64,000 nt of DNA from Folioceros fuciformis. Taxonomy: Eukaryota; Anthocerotophyta; Anthocerotopsida; Anthocerotales. The notes under the pieces are model-generated. The model worked only from the letters and a program-made list of their open reading frames with translations, had not been told where the DNA came from and made no database searches. The position numbers and the translations under genes are program-made. This document shows, piece by piece, positions 1-13,801 of the stretch (position 1 is the stretch's first letter; each line of letters starts with the position of its first letter). The stretch spans positions 34,170 to 98,169 of the forward strand of contig JBNGIO010006185.1 in NCBI GenBank assembly GCA_049999805.1, written 5' to 3'.

Positions 1-1185
1 GTCTTTGCCCTCCTTCCGTATCACTGATCCCTCCCAACTCTTGCGCATATTCTTCGCGCTGATTGCAATGAGCTCGCCAGTTCTGAGCCCGTTGCCACCC
101 AGAGAGCGGCGCTTGTTCCCGTCACCTACACTGATCCCAAGAGTACCTCTACCCGCACTGACAGATCTCCTGAGCCCCGGCGAAACCTGTCTGGATTTCG
201 ACGGAGCGATAACAGAAATGTCCTTAAACGGAATCAATCTTTCCTCAGGACAAGCGAGCACTCGCCTCTTGACAGCAACCCTCTCAGTCTGCGACGCCTT
301 CAGCCTCTGCAGTTCCCTTTCCACCGAGGATGGGCTTGGGGATGGGTCACATCTTGATGGAGACGATGGTATGGAACGACTTACACGGACTGGAGTCTCA
401 GCAAAGACCTTCGACTTCACGATCCTTCCCTTGGGTCGACTGGCGTTTCCACCACCTACTACTCTGCCCTCGTCGATAAATAATATGGACTCCGGGCAAC
501 CTCCTCTGGATCTTTCCAAAGACGCCCTATCAGTGAGCTTAGGGGAAGGGAGGCTTTCCCCAGAACTCGGCCGCGTGGGAAACTTCCAGCCGTTCTGCTC
601 CACCCTTGAAAGGGAGTGGCCGCTTGAAACGATCCTGTCCGAGAACTTGTGCGACGCATGTTCCGCACCCCCGACTTTGTCAACGTGCTTGGCAGAAGCC
701 CCATCCGAGCCCTGGGACTCAGACCTCCTGCTGAAGCTGTTTCTCGGGGTTACAGTCTCAGCAGACGCCGGCTGAGCCAGCAGGGGATACGCCGTTCCCT
801 TTTGCAAAGACGAGATGTCAGTGGCCACCAGGTCTTCCGGCGTTCCCATGATCGGGTGCCTCCCAGGGATAGGCCTCACATCCGTCAACAAGGGGTAAGG
901 ATGCCCCGGGTCCAACCTATCAATGTAGATAAACTGCCCCAGCTGCAGCTTGTCGCTCATGATGAGCTCAGCGTTTTCGTCGTCCAGTAGCACAGTGGTA
1001 GAGTGCGAAGAATCGGAAACCTTGATATAAAAGCCATTGTTAGGCCAGAGCTCCCCTCCTTTGCTCAGCGCCGGCGTAATGCTAATCACCTGGAGCAGCA
1101 CGGACCGGTGCTCTCCACCTACCCTCACATCCGTGTGCAAGTGCTGGAGGAGCTTGATGAGCACTCCTGGCACCAGGGTTGCCAT
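1..1185 (-). CDS. DUF936 family protein, N-terminal part (cut by window edge)
   Basis: An uninterrupted reading of 395 codons runs from an ATG at 1185 leftwards to the window edge, so the C-terminus is missing. It opens with the plant DUF936 signature: [20 protein letters not shown], then [17 protein letters not shown], a [15 protein letters not shown] strand, [14 protein letters not shown] and [19 protein letters not shown]. This conserved block covers about the first 130 residues; the rest seen here is Ser/Arg-rich and low in order. DUF936 proteins are plant-specific and of unknown biochemical role; the fold of the N-terminal block suggests an OB-like beta barrel (inference). No intron is seen in this part. 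The start is chosen because the [11 protein letters not shown] opening is the conserved family start. Confidence 0.93.
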   Translation of the reverse strand, partial: MATLVPGVLIKLLQHLHTDVRVGGEHRSVLLQVISITPALSKGGELWPNNGFYIKVSDSSHSTTVLLDDENAELIMSDKLQLGQFIYIDRLDPGHPYPLLTDVRPIPGRHPIMGTPEDLVATDISSLQKGTAYPLLAQPASAETVTPRNSFSRRSESQGSDGASAKHVDKVGGAEHASHKFSDRIVSSGHSLSRVEQNGWKFPTRPSSGESLPSPKLTDRASLERSRGGCPESILFIDEGRVVGGGNASRPKGRIVKSKVFAETPVRVSRSIPSSPSRCDPSPSPSSVERELQRLKASQTERVAVKRRVLACPEERLIPFKDISVIAPSKSRQVSPGLRRSVSAGRGTLGISVGDGNKRRSLGGNGLRTGELIAISAKNMRKSWEGSVIRKEGKD

Positions 1186-1555
1186 CTTCCTAACTCCACC
1201 AAAACCACTCACAAACCAACGCCGCCAGCACAACCGCTGCAATCAATCCAGCAGCGCATCACCAAAGGCTTGGCCTCCTACATTCAAACACGGAACGGCT
1301 TCAGACACCTGAAACACTATCCAACTCCTCTCACAAAACACAGACAGCAGGACGAAGTTCTAGAAGTAAAACACCAGATCCTCATGAGAAACAACTTACA
1401 AACACAGCATCCAATTCCCTTCCAGCTGCAAAAAGCTCAAAATTCGTAGTTCATCTGGCCCCGACTTCCAACTTCCTCCACCAACACTCTCCTGTCCTCC
1501 GAGACACCGCTTCCATGCCACACCTCCAAAACCTGCTCCTCCTCCGACTTCCAAT

Positions 1556-1590
1556 GCATCCGACATCCGACATCCGACATCCGACACCTT
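1556..1590. repeat. Short tandem repeat, 7-bp unit CATCCGA
   Basis: About four head-to-tail copies of CATCCGA lie 370 bases upstream of the DUF936 start codon, in its probable promoter or 5' leader. The surrounding sequence is pyrimidine-rich on the + strand. Confidence 0.8.
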
Positions 1591-3894
1591 CCTCACAGCT
1601 CCAACTTCCACGTACAACCACCCCGGCGTTGAAGCACCAATTTCCTCTTCCTCGATCCACTCTCCAAGTACCAGCATCAGAACCGCCTCAAACCTCCGCA
1701 TCCGTCAGCCAAGAGCCTCTCCCGCTGCACTTCGAGTTCCTCCCGCAGCCTTGGTCGCCTCCCGTCTCCCGAGCTCCGGCCTTCACACTACCTCCCGACG
1801 GGGCTTCTCCTTCCCTCCTCCAGCCCCCTCCTCTGTCTCCCTGCCTCATCCGTCACCGGGCAGGCTCACCAGCGCCGCCGCATCCTCAACACCGCTACGT
1901 CCCCTCCTCGAACTCTCCTGACGGGCAAAACGGAGCCACTCAGCAGGCGCGAGCTGCAATGCAAGCTCCCACCATAGCCACCTTCGTGGAAGCAGAAGCA
2001 GAGGCAGTCGCAGTCACAGTCGCGTGGCGCATCGTGACGGATGCAAGAGTCGGCCAAGAGGAGAGCGGGCGGGAGAAAGTAGAGACGAGATGTTCGCGCG
2101 CGAAGGCCCCGCTGACAGGCCCTGACCTCCTTCTGTCCCTGGTCGCGTATTTTTTTCCTGTTTTGAAATTTTCATCCGTTAGAAATGGAAAGAGATGCCC
2201 TGTCCGAGGCCCACGATCTCACTTCACCCCTATCAATTTGGCGAGGGAAACGCAAGCCGTTGGTTTAGATCCGTTGGAAGTAGGATTTACAGTACATACG
2301 TAATCGTCATTGCAGGCCAGCCAAATCTGAAATCGCATGTCTGAATCCGAGACACCAACTGGGTCTGACTTCCCCATGATTCTATGGACGCAAGGAATGA
2401 GCGAAGAGACATTTGATTACGTCTGCTTGCTCTGAATCAGAAAAGTAGCCATGGCTTCGGTTTGGGAAGGTGTTGAGAAATGGGAAGAGTTTGAGACGTC
2501 ATGTTCTGATAACTTCTCCATGTGTTTTCCTCACCACTTGTCTCCGGAGTGCAGCTCCCCATGACCTCCGGGTCTTCCTTGAACAACTTACACATGATAT
2601 AAAAAAGGAGAAGCCAGTTTTTCTAACATTGTATAAAGTTGAAGCTGACTTCGGAGGGTGAGGTGTGATAGCTTGCACACAACCTTCCCGAATCGTTTGC
2701 AGCTTTGCACATGTCTCCAGGGTAGCTTTGGTAAGGATGCCAGATTTTAATGGTTTCTCTTGGATGCCAGATTGCTATGGTTTCCTTTTTTTTTACTTGG
2801 GGCTTGTGGGAGGTTATGTAACGACATGGGAGCATGAGGAGCATGGAAAGGGGAAGGGTAAAGGGAGGAGGATTATGGAGGGCAATAAATTGCCATAAAT
2901 GAGAGGAAAAAGTGGAGGTCGAGACTTGATGTTGGGCTTTTTCGAGCAGCCTGATTTGGGCGGTCTGTACAGCATGTGGAGGAGAGGAAAGGAGGAAGGC
3001 CATGTTTGGGCAAGCACGTGCATAGGTTGCAGGGTTGGAGGCACTGTGGAGTGATGAAGGAAGGGAGGGCTGGAGGGTACATATGTATGAGGAGATGAGG
3101 GGGAAGGAAGGGTGATGGACAAGGAGGCTTTGTCGCCAGTGTGGAGTACTGTTCATATGGCCCACTTGTGTCAGGCCTGTCTGGTGCCTCTGGATAAGTG
3201 CCTGGCAACCGCCAGGTACAGGAGGAAAAAGGTGCAGTGGGATGGGTGTGTTTGCTAATCGTGGGCTGGGGATATGCTTTAACTGCAAGGAAGAAGGGGG
3301 AAACCGTCGAGTTTGAGCTGGCAGGAGATGGTGGCTCAAGTGCTCCAGATGGGTCCCGTACCCAACTGAAAATTTTGATGCGCTCGATGCTTTCCTCTGC
3401 TTTGATGCTATCCACCACCACCTGTTACCATGGCCGTTACGGTGGTGGGGTTGAAGGTGGTCCCGGATGACTGCCCAAATCTTTGTCCCCGCTTGCCGGG
3501 ATTAGAACGAGGTTAGTCCCATTCCGGCCATTTCACGCTGTCTCGGTGATGGGGCAAGAAGGCTAGAGTCCGGCTCCCGCTCCGGCAGGCTCCGGAACTG
3601 CCCAATGACCGGGCTTCCTGCGGGCAGATGAGTGCTGGAAGATTCACATCACACACACAGATGCAACATGTTGGAACAGTGGAGAAGAATATTGAGGCAT
3701 GTGCAGAGGATGTCCGAGTCTGCCTCGCAAGAATGATGCAGCAGGATGGTGTCTGGTAGTCCGTCATGGGCCCTGCTGAGCTGCTTATGGAATGCCTGGG
3801 CTGTCACATGGCGGCACAGTGCCTCGGGACTCGTCCACTTCCTAGGGCACTGTGGACCTGCTAGTGTAGAGGGCATGTACTAGTGTACTGCCAG

Positions 3895-3955
3895 TAGCCG
3901 CTCTGCTCTGCACTGTCCTGCCCTGCCCTGCCCTGCTCTGCCCTGCTCTGCATGG
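3895..3955. repeat. Low-complexity CCTGC / CTCTGC repeat
   Basis: A degenerate run of the pentamer CCTGC alternating with CTCTGC spans about 60 bases. A similar CTGCCCTGCCTCC-type low-complexity tract occurs near 63150-63380 at the other end of the window. Confidence 0.7.
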
Positions 3956-4908
3956 GACGAGATGAGGAGACGTCTCCTGAGCAGCATCACCAGGTGGCTG
4001 CTGCTGGAGAGTGGAGTACACGATGGATCAAATGCAATAATCAGAGCCGTGATGGAACGGCAGTTCGCACAGAGCGGGTTGTTGGGATGGAGAGCACGAA
4101 CGTCAGTGAAGGTGAGCCGCAATGCTACCGTTCCGGATGCGTGATCAGATCAGGTCGAGTGTCCTTGTCCCACAAATCTCTGCACCAGCACCCACCACCC
4201 AGCCTCCCGGGCTGGGCACAGGCTTGAGGCACTGCCTTGCGATATCCATGTCCTGGGCACTGGACGAGGACGGCTTCAACATGCTCACACATGACGGGCA
4301 TGTGAGCTCCATTCCTCATTGCTTCATGCCGTAAGTGTGGGACAAGAGGAAGCCGGGTTTTGGAAGGGGGGACGACTCTCTCGCTGTCCAGTCGTTTGGA
4401 GAGGGGACGAGGCCATGGCTGAGGTCACACCAGAGAACCGGCGGGAGACGAGTCAAGACCCCAAGGCACATGCCGGAGCACATGATGGGCAGCTCACGTC
4501 CACACGCCATGACCTGGTGTAAAAAAATCCAATCAGTCCAAAGACTTGTCAGCAGACCTAGCTGCCGCTGGGCCCCGGATTGGCCTGATTTGGGACACGC
4601 TGTCGGAAAAGGAGTGGCAGGCCGGCGGTTCAGATAATTACTCTGCCTGCTGGAAAGCCAAGGAAAGAAGGGTGGCTTGCAAATGGACCTCACATCCACA
4701 CGATTCCACCAAATCTTACCATCTCCTTGTTCCCCACGCGTGAAGGCTTGGAACAGCAACCTGCCCCCGAGCAGTCAGATCTTTTGTACAAAAGTGCACA
4801 TATCATGGAAGGGTCAAGGGTACCAACATGACCCAAATCTCTTTACAACACCTGCAATGCATCCGTCTGTAGGGCGGACTTTTGTCAGAGTCTGTTGAGA
4901 GTTTTTAT

Positions 4909-7900
4909 CTACCCCCTTGCTTCTCTCTCGGCTATGGCTAAGGCTCTCCTCAAATAATCGGCCAGACGGCCATCTAACCTCTGCATTGTGTTGAGCAAGT
5001 ATGACTCAAATGTCCTGGAGTTCTCACCACTGGGTTGTGCTTGCGTGTGAGGTAGAGCTCGCTTTTCCGCGAATATCAGCTCGGCCTGCAGATATGATAT
5101 CAGCTCGTGATGGGCGGTTGTCTTGGTGACCCGCGAGGCAGACACTCGCAGGTATTGTAGCACCAAAGCTCCAGCATTTCCGAACTGCTGTGCAGCAGCC
5201 AACTCTGCAACGGAATAGGGGTACGCAAGTTGGTGGAAGGGAACGTACCCCACGTTCGCTGTACTTCGAGGGCGAAGCTTCCTATCCTGCTGCGACCTTT
5301 CCTGCTGTGCCTTCTGGCCTAAACGTCGAAGGACAACAACGAGAGAGGAGAAGATGTTCTGCATTTCCGTGTTTGAGGCAATGGCTGGAAGGAGTCCTGC
5401 TGACAGCACCAATGCTAGCAGAGACTCGTAGGAAGAGGCCCCATCACCATCTGCAGAGTCTAGATCATCTTCATCGCCAGCCTCTAACTCCTGGGCAAGC
5501 AACTGTAGAGCAAGAGATCGAGGAAACTCGTATGGAAGGAGAAGAGCCAGCTTCAGAGCTGATACTGCATTCCTGTCCCCAATCTTTGCAACCAGCTCCT
5601 TTGTCTCATCCTCCGACACAAGAACCCTGGTGGGGTCTGCCAAAGCTGAATCCAGTGTCTGCAATGCTTCCCTCTCACACCTGTAATGGAACAGCTTCTG
5701 CAACGTCAGCTTCCAGCACGGGTGCAGTTTGTGGATTCCTACTGTCTGTTGGGACTCATCCTTTTCATGGCTAAACTCTTGCCATCCTTCCCCCCAATCA
5801 TCTTCATCATCCCAACCATCCCACCCGTCCTCCTTGGCACCTGAATCCTCCAGTTTGCTGCTTTCTGCCTGATCTGCTTCAAACAGCTGATTCCATTCTT
5901 CCAACAGAGCCCGCAGTGCCAAGGCATGATTTGCAGACGTTGCACCTCCCTCCAGCCGACAGAAAAATGATGTTGCGGAGTCAGCAGTTGCGATGTCCTG
6001 CTCAGTGACAGTAAGACCTGGCCAAAGGCGGAAAAGGATACGAGTGCAGCGCATTACAATTAAGAACCGACTAAGATTTACGTCATCCCCGTTGTCCGCA
6101 ATGCCTTGGCTGCTCTCTTCCCACCCCTCCCATTGTAAAGGTTGCTCATCATCAGCAAGGTGAGATCCTTTCCCCTGGACACCTTCAAGGAGATCGAAGA
6201 CTTGGAGTCTCTGATCCATGCCAGTATCCAATTCTTTGACGGATCTCCACAACCGTTGCCAAACAGTGTGACGAAGCTTTTCTCGGAGTGCTGCAATCTC
6301 AGTATCCCACACGCTGCCATGTGAAGCTGTGTCATCTAGCACAGACAGGGATCTCACAACACCTTTCAGCACCTCTACACGAGGCAAACTATTGTTGGTG
6401 TTCGTGTGCTTCAGCACTTCAAGAGCAGAATCTACCATCTTTAAATACATATCCACAATGTCGGACGCTTCCCAACGGGCTGCTGATGGACTGCTTTCCT
6501 GAAAATCTTCGTTGTCAGCATTGATTCTGTGACTACTATCTTCGTGTTCATCAATTTGCTCGGCTGACAAGATGCCACTAACCATGGGCTGGTTTTTACG
6601 AACACCAGAGGACGACTTTGCCACCATGTTGTCCACTACCATCAAAACAGCTTGGAGATGACATCCTACCACCACCATGGATTTCAGAAACTTCATCCCC
6701 TCACGACCATCTCCTGAGAAGACACCCATTCTCGTGTACGCCTCTAGAGCATTGAACCCCTGCGTTGAAGTAACTCGTTTTTGCACTATCATTGTAGAAA
6801 AAGATTTGCAACAGCTTAGGACCTCATCAAGGGAAATGCTGAAGGCAGGGTTGCTGGGGTTCTCATGATAGCTCAGACACATCTGCACGTCTTCAAAAGC
6901 CTGAATCCAGAGAAGGACCACAGAATATAATGAAGATTCCCGCAGTGATGCACCTTTTCTTGCCATCGTGCGCTCATGCTCCACCGCATCTTTTAAAGAA
7001 GAGCTTATACTTCCGAGCAACAGGGTGTGCAAAACATCTCTCAAATGATCTGTTGCCAGATAGCCGAGGTACATCCTACATGCGCTGTAGGAATCATCCA
7101 AAGAGCTGATGGAGCGTCTTCTGTTCTCAGCAGCATCTGAAGGAACGCTGCCAAGCAATTTCTTGATCAGTATCAAGTATATTACCTCGGATGTTGGAAA
7201 CTCTCCTCCTCCAGTGCTTCTCTTGTGAACCACATAAGGGTGAATACGTTTCACAAAGTCAGAAAATCTGCGAACGTTCGACTCGTTCACATGGCTCCAG
7301 ATCTCACTTGTGGCACGAGTGGTGTTAAGGTCATCAATGCCCACAAGATTCTTGAAATCCAGATTCACCACCTCAGCATCCATTGCCAAACACTCATCCG
7401 CCATCACTCTGAAGAACTCACTTTGAAAGTCCAAAGTATCTTGCCAGCCTAAACCGGGCATTGGTCGAGCTAACTCATCCTTACTCTTCACCTCTGTGCA
7501 GAAGTCACAGACAAGCTCATAAAAGCATGCTAGACGGCGTTTTTTCAGACCATTTAACTGAGGATAAACATCTGCAACCAAGCTCTGCAGAATCTCAGCA
7601 GGATTAAGCCTCAGCTCACTCCAGAGCACGGAAACTTCACTCCGTATTTCCTCCTCCGTTACCACGTCAGACAGGAGAATAGAACACAAGTGCCGCTGAA
7701 GCACCTGCAACAAGCACTTAGTACTTAGAAAAACGACCTACGTCTGCAGAAGGCAAGCCAAAAAATGCCGACGAAAAAAAAAAAATTATACCAGGAACCT
7801 GTTGACACCGTAAAACTCTGCCAGTTCCAAAACCGTTGATAGCAGACTTGGCTGTCGATCAGGCGATAATTCCACAATGCTCAAGATGGTACTCTGAATG

Positions 7901-10900
7901 TATGCCTCATTGCCAGCTATAAACCACTTCAACTCAGCATCTGGGACAATCTGCTTGATAGTCTCTGCATACTTCAGCAAGTTTCTCTTTCCTTCAATCC
8001 CCCGTCGCTGCTCTTTCCAAGGACCGGATTCAGAACCTTCTTCACCTGCAAAAACGAACCAATCACATATGCATCATGCAAGTGGACAACTTACAACATC
8101 TTGATGCTGGAGCGACAGATATGCCAAAAGCACGTCGTATGGATCACGAGGTGGTCAGAAACCAAGAAAGCAAACGACCTGAGTACATACATCTCTGAGC
8201 ATCGCATACTAGCAATAAGGACATGGTGCATTGTTCATACCCTTCATCCCAGAAGCATCTTGCAGTTGACAGAAAACCAATGCAATGTTCATCAGCTGGA
8301 CAACTTCCTTGTAGTCAGACCTATTTTCCCACTCCTGCTCAAAAATGCGCATCGCAAGCACTGGGTCGGACAAATTCAGAAGATATCCGCATGCAACAAC
8401 GTCTCCAACTTTACTAACAGGTGAACTCAACGCTTTTTGGGCTAAATTTAGAAACAACTGATCGTCAGGGCTGATGACGCTATAGCCTGGATTTTGCACA
8501 TGGGATGCCTGCTGGAATTCTACGTTGGAAACTCGCTTAGCATGCATGTATGTAGCTCGAGTCACTTCACCCCACTTGCCGTCTCCTAGGTCTTCCACGT
8601 TAGCAAGTCCAGCCCCCCTGTCCAAACCCATTTCTACTAGCCACGGCAGCTCCAAGCAGGAAAACTCAATGATCTTTTTCCGTGCAACCACCTCTGAACT
8701 ATACAGGCTACTAATCTGAGTTACTTTCGTTACCTTAGAAAGATACTCCCTTCCCCTCCTCCAGAATGCCAATGTGCTGCTAGATCCGGAGGCGGAAACC
8801 AATCCCTTGACCTCACCTTCTGAGGTCTCATTGTGTTCACTGTTTAGCTCTGGCAAAGCACCATTAACCACAGCTGGAGCTGAAGGTCGTGGTGAGTCGG
8901 GTACAGGAGACGCTGGCCCTTCTTGTTCAGTTGGAATTGCTAAACAGTTGGTATCATCCTCCGCCTGCTGCAGATTGATGCTGGATTTAACTTCTGATAA
9001 CAAACTTGCAATATCCTCCTTCTGCACCAAATCACAGTGGAGCAGAGCAAATTCAAGAAGCTCCTTTCGAGTGTCCAAGTCCAGCTGAGAATGTCGTCCT
9101 AATGCAGCACAAACTTCCCAAACCGGAATGTATCCCTTCCTAGCCACCTCAAGGCACAGTTCTCGAGCAAGCTCAATATCACACGCGGCCAGAGCCCTCC
9201 GTGCAATTTCAACCTCAACCTCTGCAATATCATCGAACGTGGTTAATCCCAGAAGCTTTGTAACGTTGATAAGCTCCTGCACGTTCAAATATGAATTAGG
9301 GTTGGCTGATATAGCTCGTCTGACAGCTTCCATTCGGTTGGACATTTGCCTAAACTCCAGTGGTAACAGCGTGACACCCAGATTTGGAAGTCTAAATGAG
9401 ATAGCATCATAGAGATCCGCCTCTACATTTGCACACTCACTCTCAGGTAGAAGTGCAAGGCACTGCTTGGCGATGTCAACCTGAAAAGCCAATTCGTAAG
9501 TTTAATCACATATTACTCACGAAAATACACAACGAGGACCAGTCCATTCAAAGAAGCTTAAAGACTGAAAGGATGACCAGTCACTTCCCAAAGCGAAAGC
9601 ACGAACCTCTAAAGAGTCCAGGCTTGATGCAGAGTAAAAGTATTCTCGGGCTGCATGCAGCACTATCTTCTCCATTTGCTCCTTGAGGAGGACAGCATTT
9701 CCATTGCCCTTCAGGTAACTCTTAGCTAGAGAAAGCTTGCCGGCCTTTAAAAGCCCTCGGCAGAATTCTGCCAGTAAAAAATCTCTTTCCCAGAAATTTG
9801 CTTTCTCATGGAGAGCACGTAAGTCATGCCACAAACCTGTCCAGTCACCATCAGATCGGGCGGGTTGCCGACGTGTAAACCTTGCAAGCAAGGTGCGGAG
9901 ATGCTGCTTCCTAGCATTCACATCATCCTGAGAAGCTAGCAGGGAACTCATGGAGACGTGTACCTGTCAAGAAGGGACAACTAAGAAATTGCAAAGACAC
10001 ACATTCTGTAATAAGCATGCTGAAAGTGAATATCCCACAAACCTGATAGCTTGAGAGAAGCTTCCCAACTTCAACGTATGCCTCTGCTTGCTTGAGCCTT
10101 TCGTTAAGAACCTCGTTGATCACTTGATTCCTGCCCTTGTCTTTGCTGTCTTCGAAAGCAGTGTCCAGAAGAGGCAACATTGTTATCCCCCTCTTCACAC
10201 CTGCATGTCGGAAAACACTTGCAAGACCACCCCTCAAACCCTTGCTTGAGTGCTCCTCTTCAGACACACTGAATTGATCAACCTTTGGCAAATTTCGGGG
10301 CAATTTTTGCAGAATGGAACTGAGCCGAGGCCACTGATCAGTTTGCTTGCAGGCATACACACATTCCAGGGCAGCTTTTACAAGCTCAGCTTCGTTCTCG
10401 AACAACCAATCACCTCTAGGCCCAGAACATCCTTCAGCAAGGACTGCCGCACATATTTCCAGCTTGTTATCCTCTGCACATTGTCTCAACCATTCAACCA
10501 AAAGCGAATCAGAAAGTCTCCCATCAGAGTTACCACCACTTGTGTCCGCCACCTTCCTATCTGAGCGCCCATATTTTCTCCTAATGAATGGCACACCTCG
10601 TTCTCGCAGCTTGTCAATTACGTTTAATGCATTGGCACCTTGCAGCATATACTCAAACTTTTCAGACTGCTTTAGCTGCTCCCAATCGCGAAGTTTAAGG
10701 TCGACATCAACACTCTCAGAATCATCTGCTCCAAAAACAAGCCAGTACAGATCTGACACATCTTCAAAGAGACGATCCAACGCACTGACACCCTTCTCTA
10801 AACCAACATTTAGGAGTGTCAAACTGTTCTCAAGTTGCCCGCTTGCCTTGTCAATGGCTCTCGCTCGAGCTCTGTACCACTCAATTATCTCTAGTTCAGA

Positions 10901-13801
10901 TGGCCAGATGAGCCCAGTTGAAAGGATGACCATGTGCTCCGTGGCCTCCCCAAGACCAACGTCAGCATTCTGCAACTCCTCCAAACCTACACCTCCTTCG
11001 ATAGCCTCCAAAGTTTTCCTGCTTTCCACCCAATCTGCATCCTTGCGAGTGATGACTGCTTCAAAGGCTTGAAGTTCTGGGAGCAAGTTCACATAGCTAT
11101 GAGGGGGTAACGTCTCTGGAATAGAATTTAGAATGGTGAAGATGTGAGGGGCCAAAGAATACAAGTGCCGCTTTACAAGCAACTCTAATGCGGCAATCTT
11201 AGCCTCTTCAGCAAACTTGATGGCAACCTTCAGTAGTGGTGCAGATCGAAAAACAGAATACTGGTCGGGGAAGAACCTGCAAAAACCAACCCACGGCAGT
11301 CTAATCAGGAGTGTCTTATAGCTACTTTTCATCTGCCTATCTGTTGACGCACATGTCCAACCGAGCAGTAGGTGAGGACGAACCTTCCCGAATGCATAGC
11401 CAGAAACGTTTCCAGCCTATCCTTAAATTGCAGCAGTCGCAGCCTCTTGTATGTAAACCACCAAACATGGTCGGATTCACCTCCAATCGTTTCTTGGCCC
11501 TCACCATGTGCAAATGGTTCAGTCACGGACAACCCATACTCCAGCAAAGCACTCATTGCTTCAGTGTTCAAGCATATCTTATCTACAGTCTCCTTTACAA
11601 TCCACTTCAGGTCTTTGATGCTTGGAAACAAACGTTGCGCAGCTTCTTTCCCAAAATCTGACCGCTTCCACTGAGCCTTGTATACCTCATCTGTATCCAG
11701 GCCATGCTTCTCTGCCATTTTCAGAGCAAGGTCGTATCTCCCTTGTTCAACATGAATGAGGAACATTTCATGCACAGATCGCTCAACCAATGATCTGAGT
11801 CTCCACCCACACTTTCCGATGGACGAGTCAAATTTGAGAAACCTCAACTTAATCACTGACAACCACTCGTACAAAATTGTGAATCGAGAGGAAACACCCT
11901 CGTGTCCCCTGGCTACTTCAACTAGCTCCTCAAGGAAAAACACACGGCCCATCAACACCTGGGTAAGCCAGATGGAGGACAGTGCAGTGGGTGGGACATC
12001 GGCCCATATTCTCCTAAACGATGGAACTTCAACTAAATCTAGAATCCCATGTCGTCTACTTGCAACCAGCAGAGCATTCCCAGACCACCAGTCAAAATCA
12101 TCCACGCCCTGATGGATTACATCTATACCCTGTACTTCGTTTTGCAGCTCGGAGACATTGCTCTCATCCTCAGATGTTTGAGCAATGGCCAGATCTTCAA
12201 CCACCCAATCTTCCATCTTCGTGAGAGCCATTAAGTGCAAGCTGCCATCAGGATTTAGTACTGCCAGATACTGGAAACTGGGTGATATGCCGACTTTTGG
12301 GACAGCAAGATTTCCTGGTGATGACCATAGCCTACGCCATGCTGGCCAGTGAAAAAACCTCTGCGGAGTTGTACTGCAGAAAAGAAGCTCGAGTGACACG
12401 GGAGAACCAGATAGTCCCCATAGAGAGAGTGAAAATCTACCTGCATTCGAAACAAATAAATAAACCACTGGGAAGGATATGCTAATAACAGATCCAAAAG
12501 TCAAAACAAGATCTTACAGAGGGTATCAGTACATCCCACGCAAGACTTACATCCTTTTCCTGGACCAATCACGGCCAAGGCAGGCTGTTCAGGATGGAAA
12601 CCAAGTGCCCAAACTCCCCACGGATGCTGACCTCTCACAGTCCATGTGGTGTCTGGTGCATGATGGGTTGGAAGAAGAGGAACAGATTCCTTGTTGACTT
12701 CATATCGATATAGCGTGCCATCAGATGTCATGACGACAACATCATACCTGAGTGGGGCAGCGAGGCTTTAGAAAATTCGCAGCTCCTGCTAACCATGACA
12801 GCGCCGGAGACTACATCTGAATGCAACAGCCCAGCAACCATCTCATGAATGTATGTATTCAACCAGCCATGCCATTCAAGGCGAGTTGTACGAGCTTCAG
12901 GTGCAATCCTCAAACAGCCCAGCTTACCTACAGCTTCTCATCCTTCCTAAGGTATACCCCAATAACAGCCAAACCACCAACCTTTTAACTCGTGAGCCAG
13001 GCGTTCGTCCAATAAACAAACCCACAATCTGGGTTTCTTCATCGGGCAGGATGACCCTGCTAATTTCTGTTGCCTTAAAATCCAGAAAGTAAATTGAACT
13101 GGCGCTGCTCGCGACCACAAGGGTATTCCATTCATCAATCCATGCGCCACGAACAAACTCCTCAGCCTGGGAGGGAGCTGCCAAACGTCAACTGCAATCA
13201 GCCCCACCAAGATGAGAACCAACTGGCCATCAAAGTGACAGAACCTGTCAAGATGCATACCATTAAAGACTCCAACGGGATGCTTGTAGTCGTCGGTCTG
13301 ACTCAAAATTGTCACAGTATGCCGATACAGCAGTGCAACATATGCACCAGTGCCAGACAGCACTGGTGCTTTCAACTTCACATGGTCCGCTGAGAGATAA
13401 TTTAGTAACCAGCCACTGCCTGGAAATATCTTCAGTCCTGCGAGCCACCCACCCCCAGCTCCATCAACTCACCGCCCACTCCGCAAAACCCAGCGTTAGC
13501 CAGCACAATTCCAGCTGCACCCACAAAACCCATACCTCCAGAGGCCACGTGCAGCGCTTTCTTCAAAGTCTGAACCGATAAGATACCGTGCTGCACATAG
13601 CCCAGAGCCAAGAAGTCAGGGCCACAGACCCAACAAGGGCCAGTGACGCAAATGGGTGGGCAAGGGCGCTACCGGCTTGCCCTGATCAGGCCCTTCGCGG
13701 ATGAATTCGGCATGCGAGAAGATCTGGTAGAACTTGGGCTCCTCATTCAACTCTCCGGATTGCCTGGTCGTGATCCGGGGCCCTGGTGAGACCCCTGCCA
13801 T
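4909..13801 (-). CDS. MIP2: MIP2 / SEC39 / NBAS-like ER-Golgi tethering factor (multi-exon)
   Basis: Very large SEC39-domain protein, the plant partner of MAG2 (Dsl1/NRZ-type complex) that tethers Golgi-derived COPI vesicles at the ER. Large exons carry the recognisable protein: 11329-12442 (beta-rich N-terminal part), about 9966-11275 with RFFPDQYSVFRSAPLLKVA and the SIPETLPPHSYVNLLP stretch, 9517-9951, 8240-9490, 7792-8045 and a final 4909-7704 exon with an acidic WDGWDDEDDWGEGW segment. Introns are mostly 50-90 bases; one runs 7791-7705 and joins NRFLV to LQRHLC in phase. The start ATG at 13801 (MAGVSPGPRI) leads into EEPKFYQIFSHAEF, resembling the plant family start. Exons between 12440 and 13700 are small and their exact borders are tentative. 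A short exon around 8105-8150 is suggested but has no clean acceptor. Total length is roughly that of the plant family (about 2,400 residues). Confidence 0.88.

Larger units (their letters stand above)
1186..4908. other. Intergenic region, no recognisable gene
   Basis: This 3.7 kb lies between the 5' end of the DUF936 gene and the 3' end of the MIP2-like gene, and should hold the DUF936 promoter and the MIP2 3' UTR. Several medium-length open readings exist on both strands (the longest about 240 codons at 2623-3339, minus). None shows a known motif, they overlap one another in several frames, and the purine/pyrimidine bias of the DNA explains their length. A CCTGC-rich low-complexity stretch lies at about 3895-3955. 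Confidence 0.55.

Noticed and set aside
5-775. 256-codon + strand reading over the left end
   Set aside because: It is antisense to the DUF936 coding sequence, whose minus-strand reading matches a known family over 130 residues.
2623-3421. Overlapping minus-strand readings of 182-238 codons
   Set aside because: Several frames are open at once because of purine/pyrimidine bias; no motif or plausible domain.
10347-11072. 241-codon + strand reading
   Set aside because: Antisense to a MIP2-like exon with clear family similarity.
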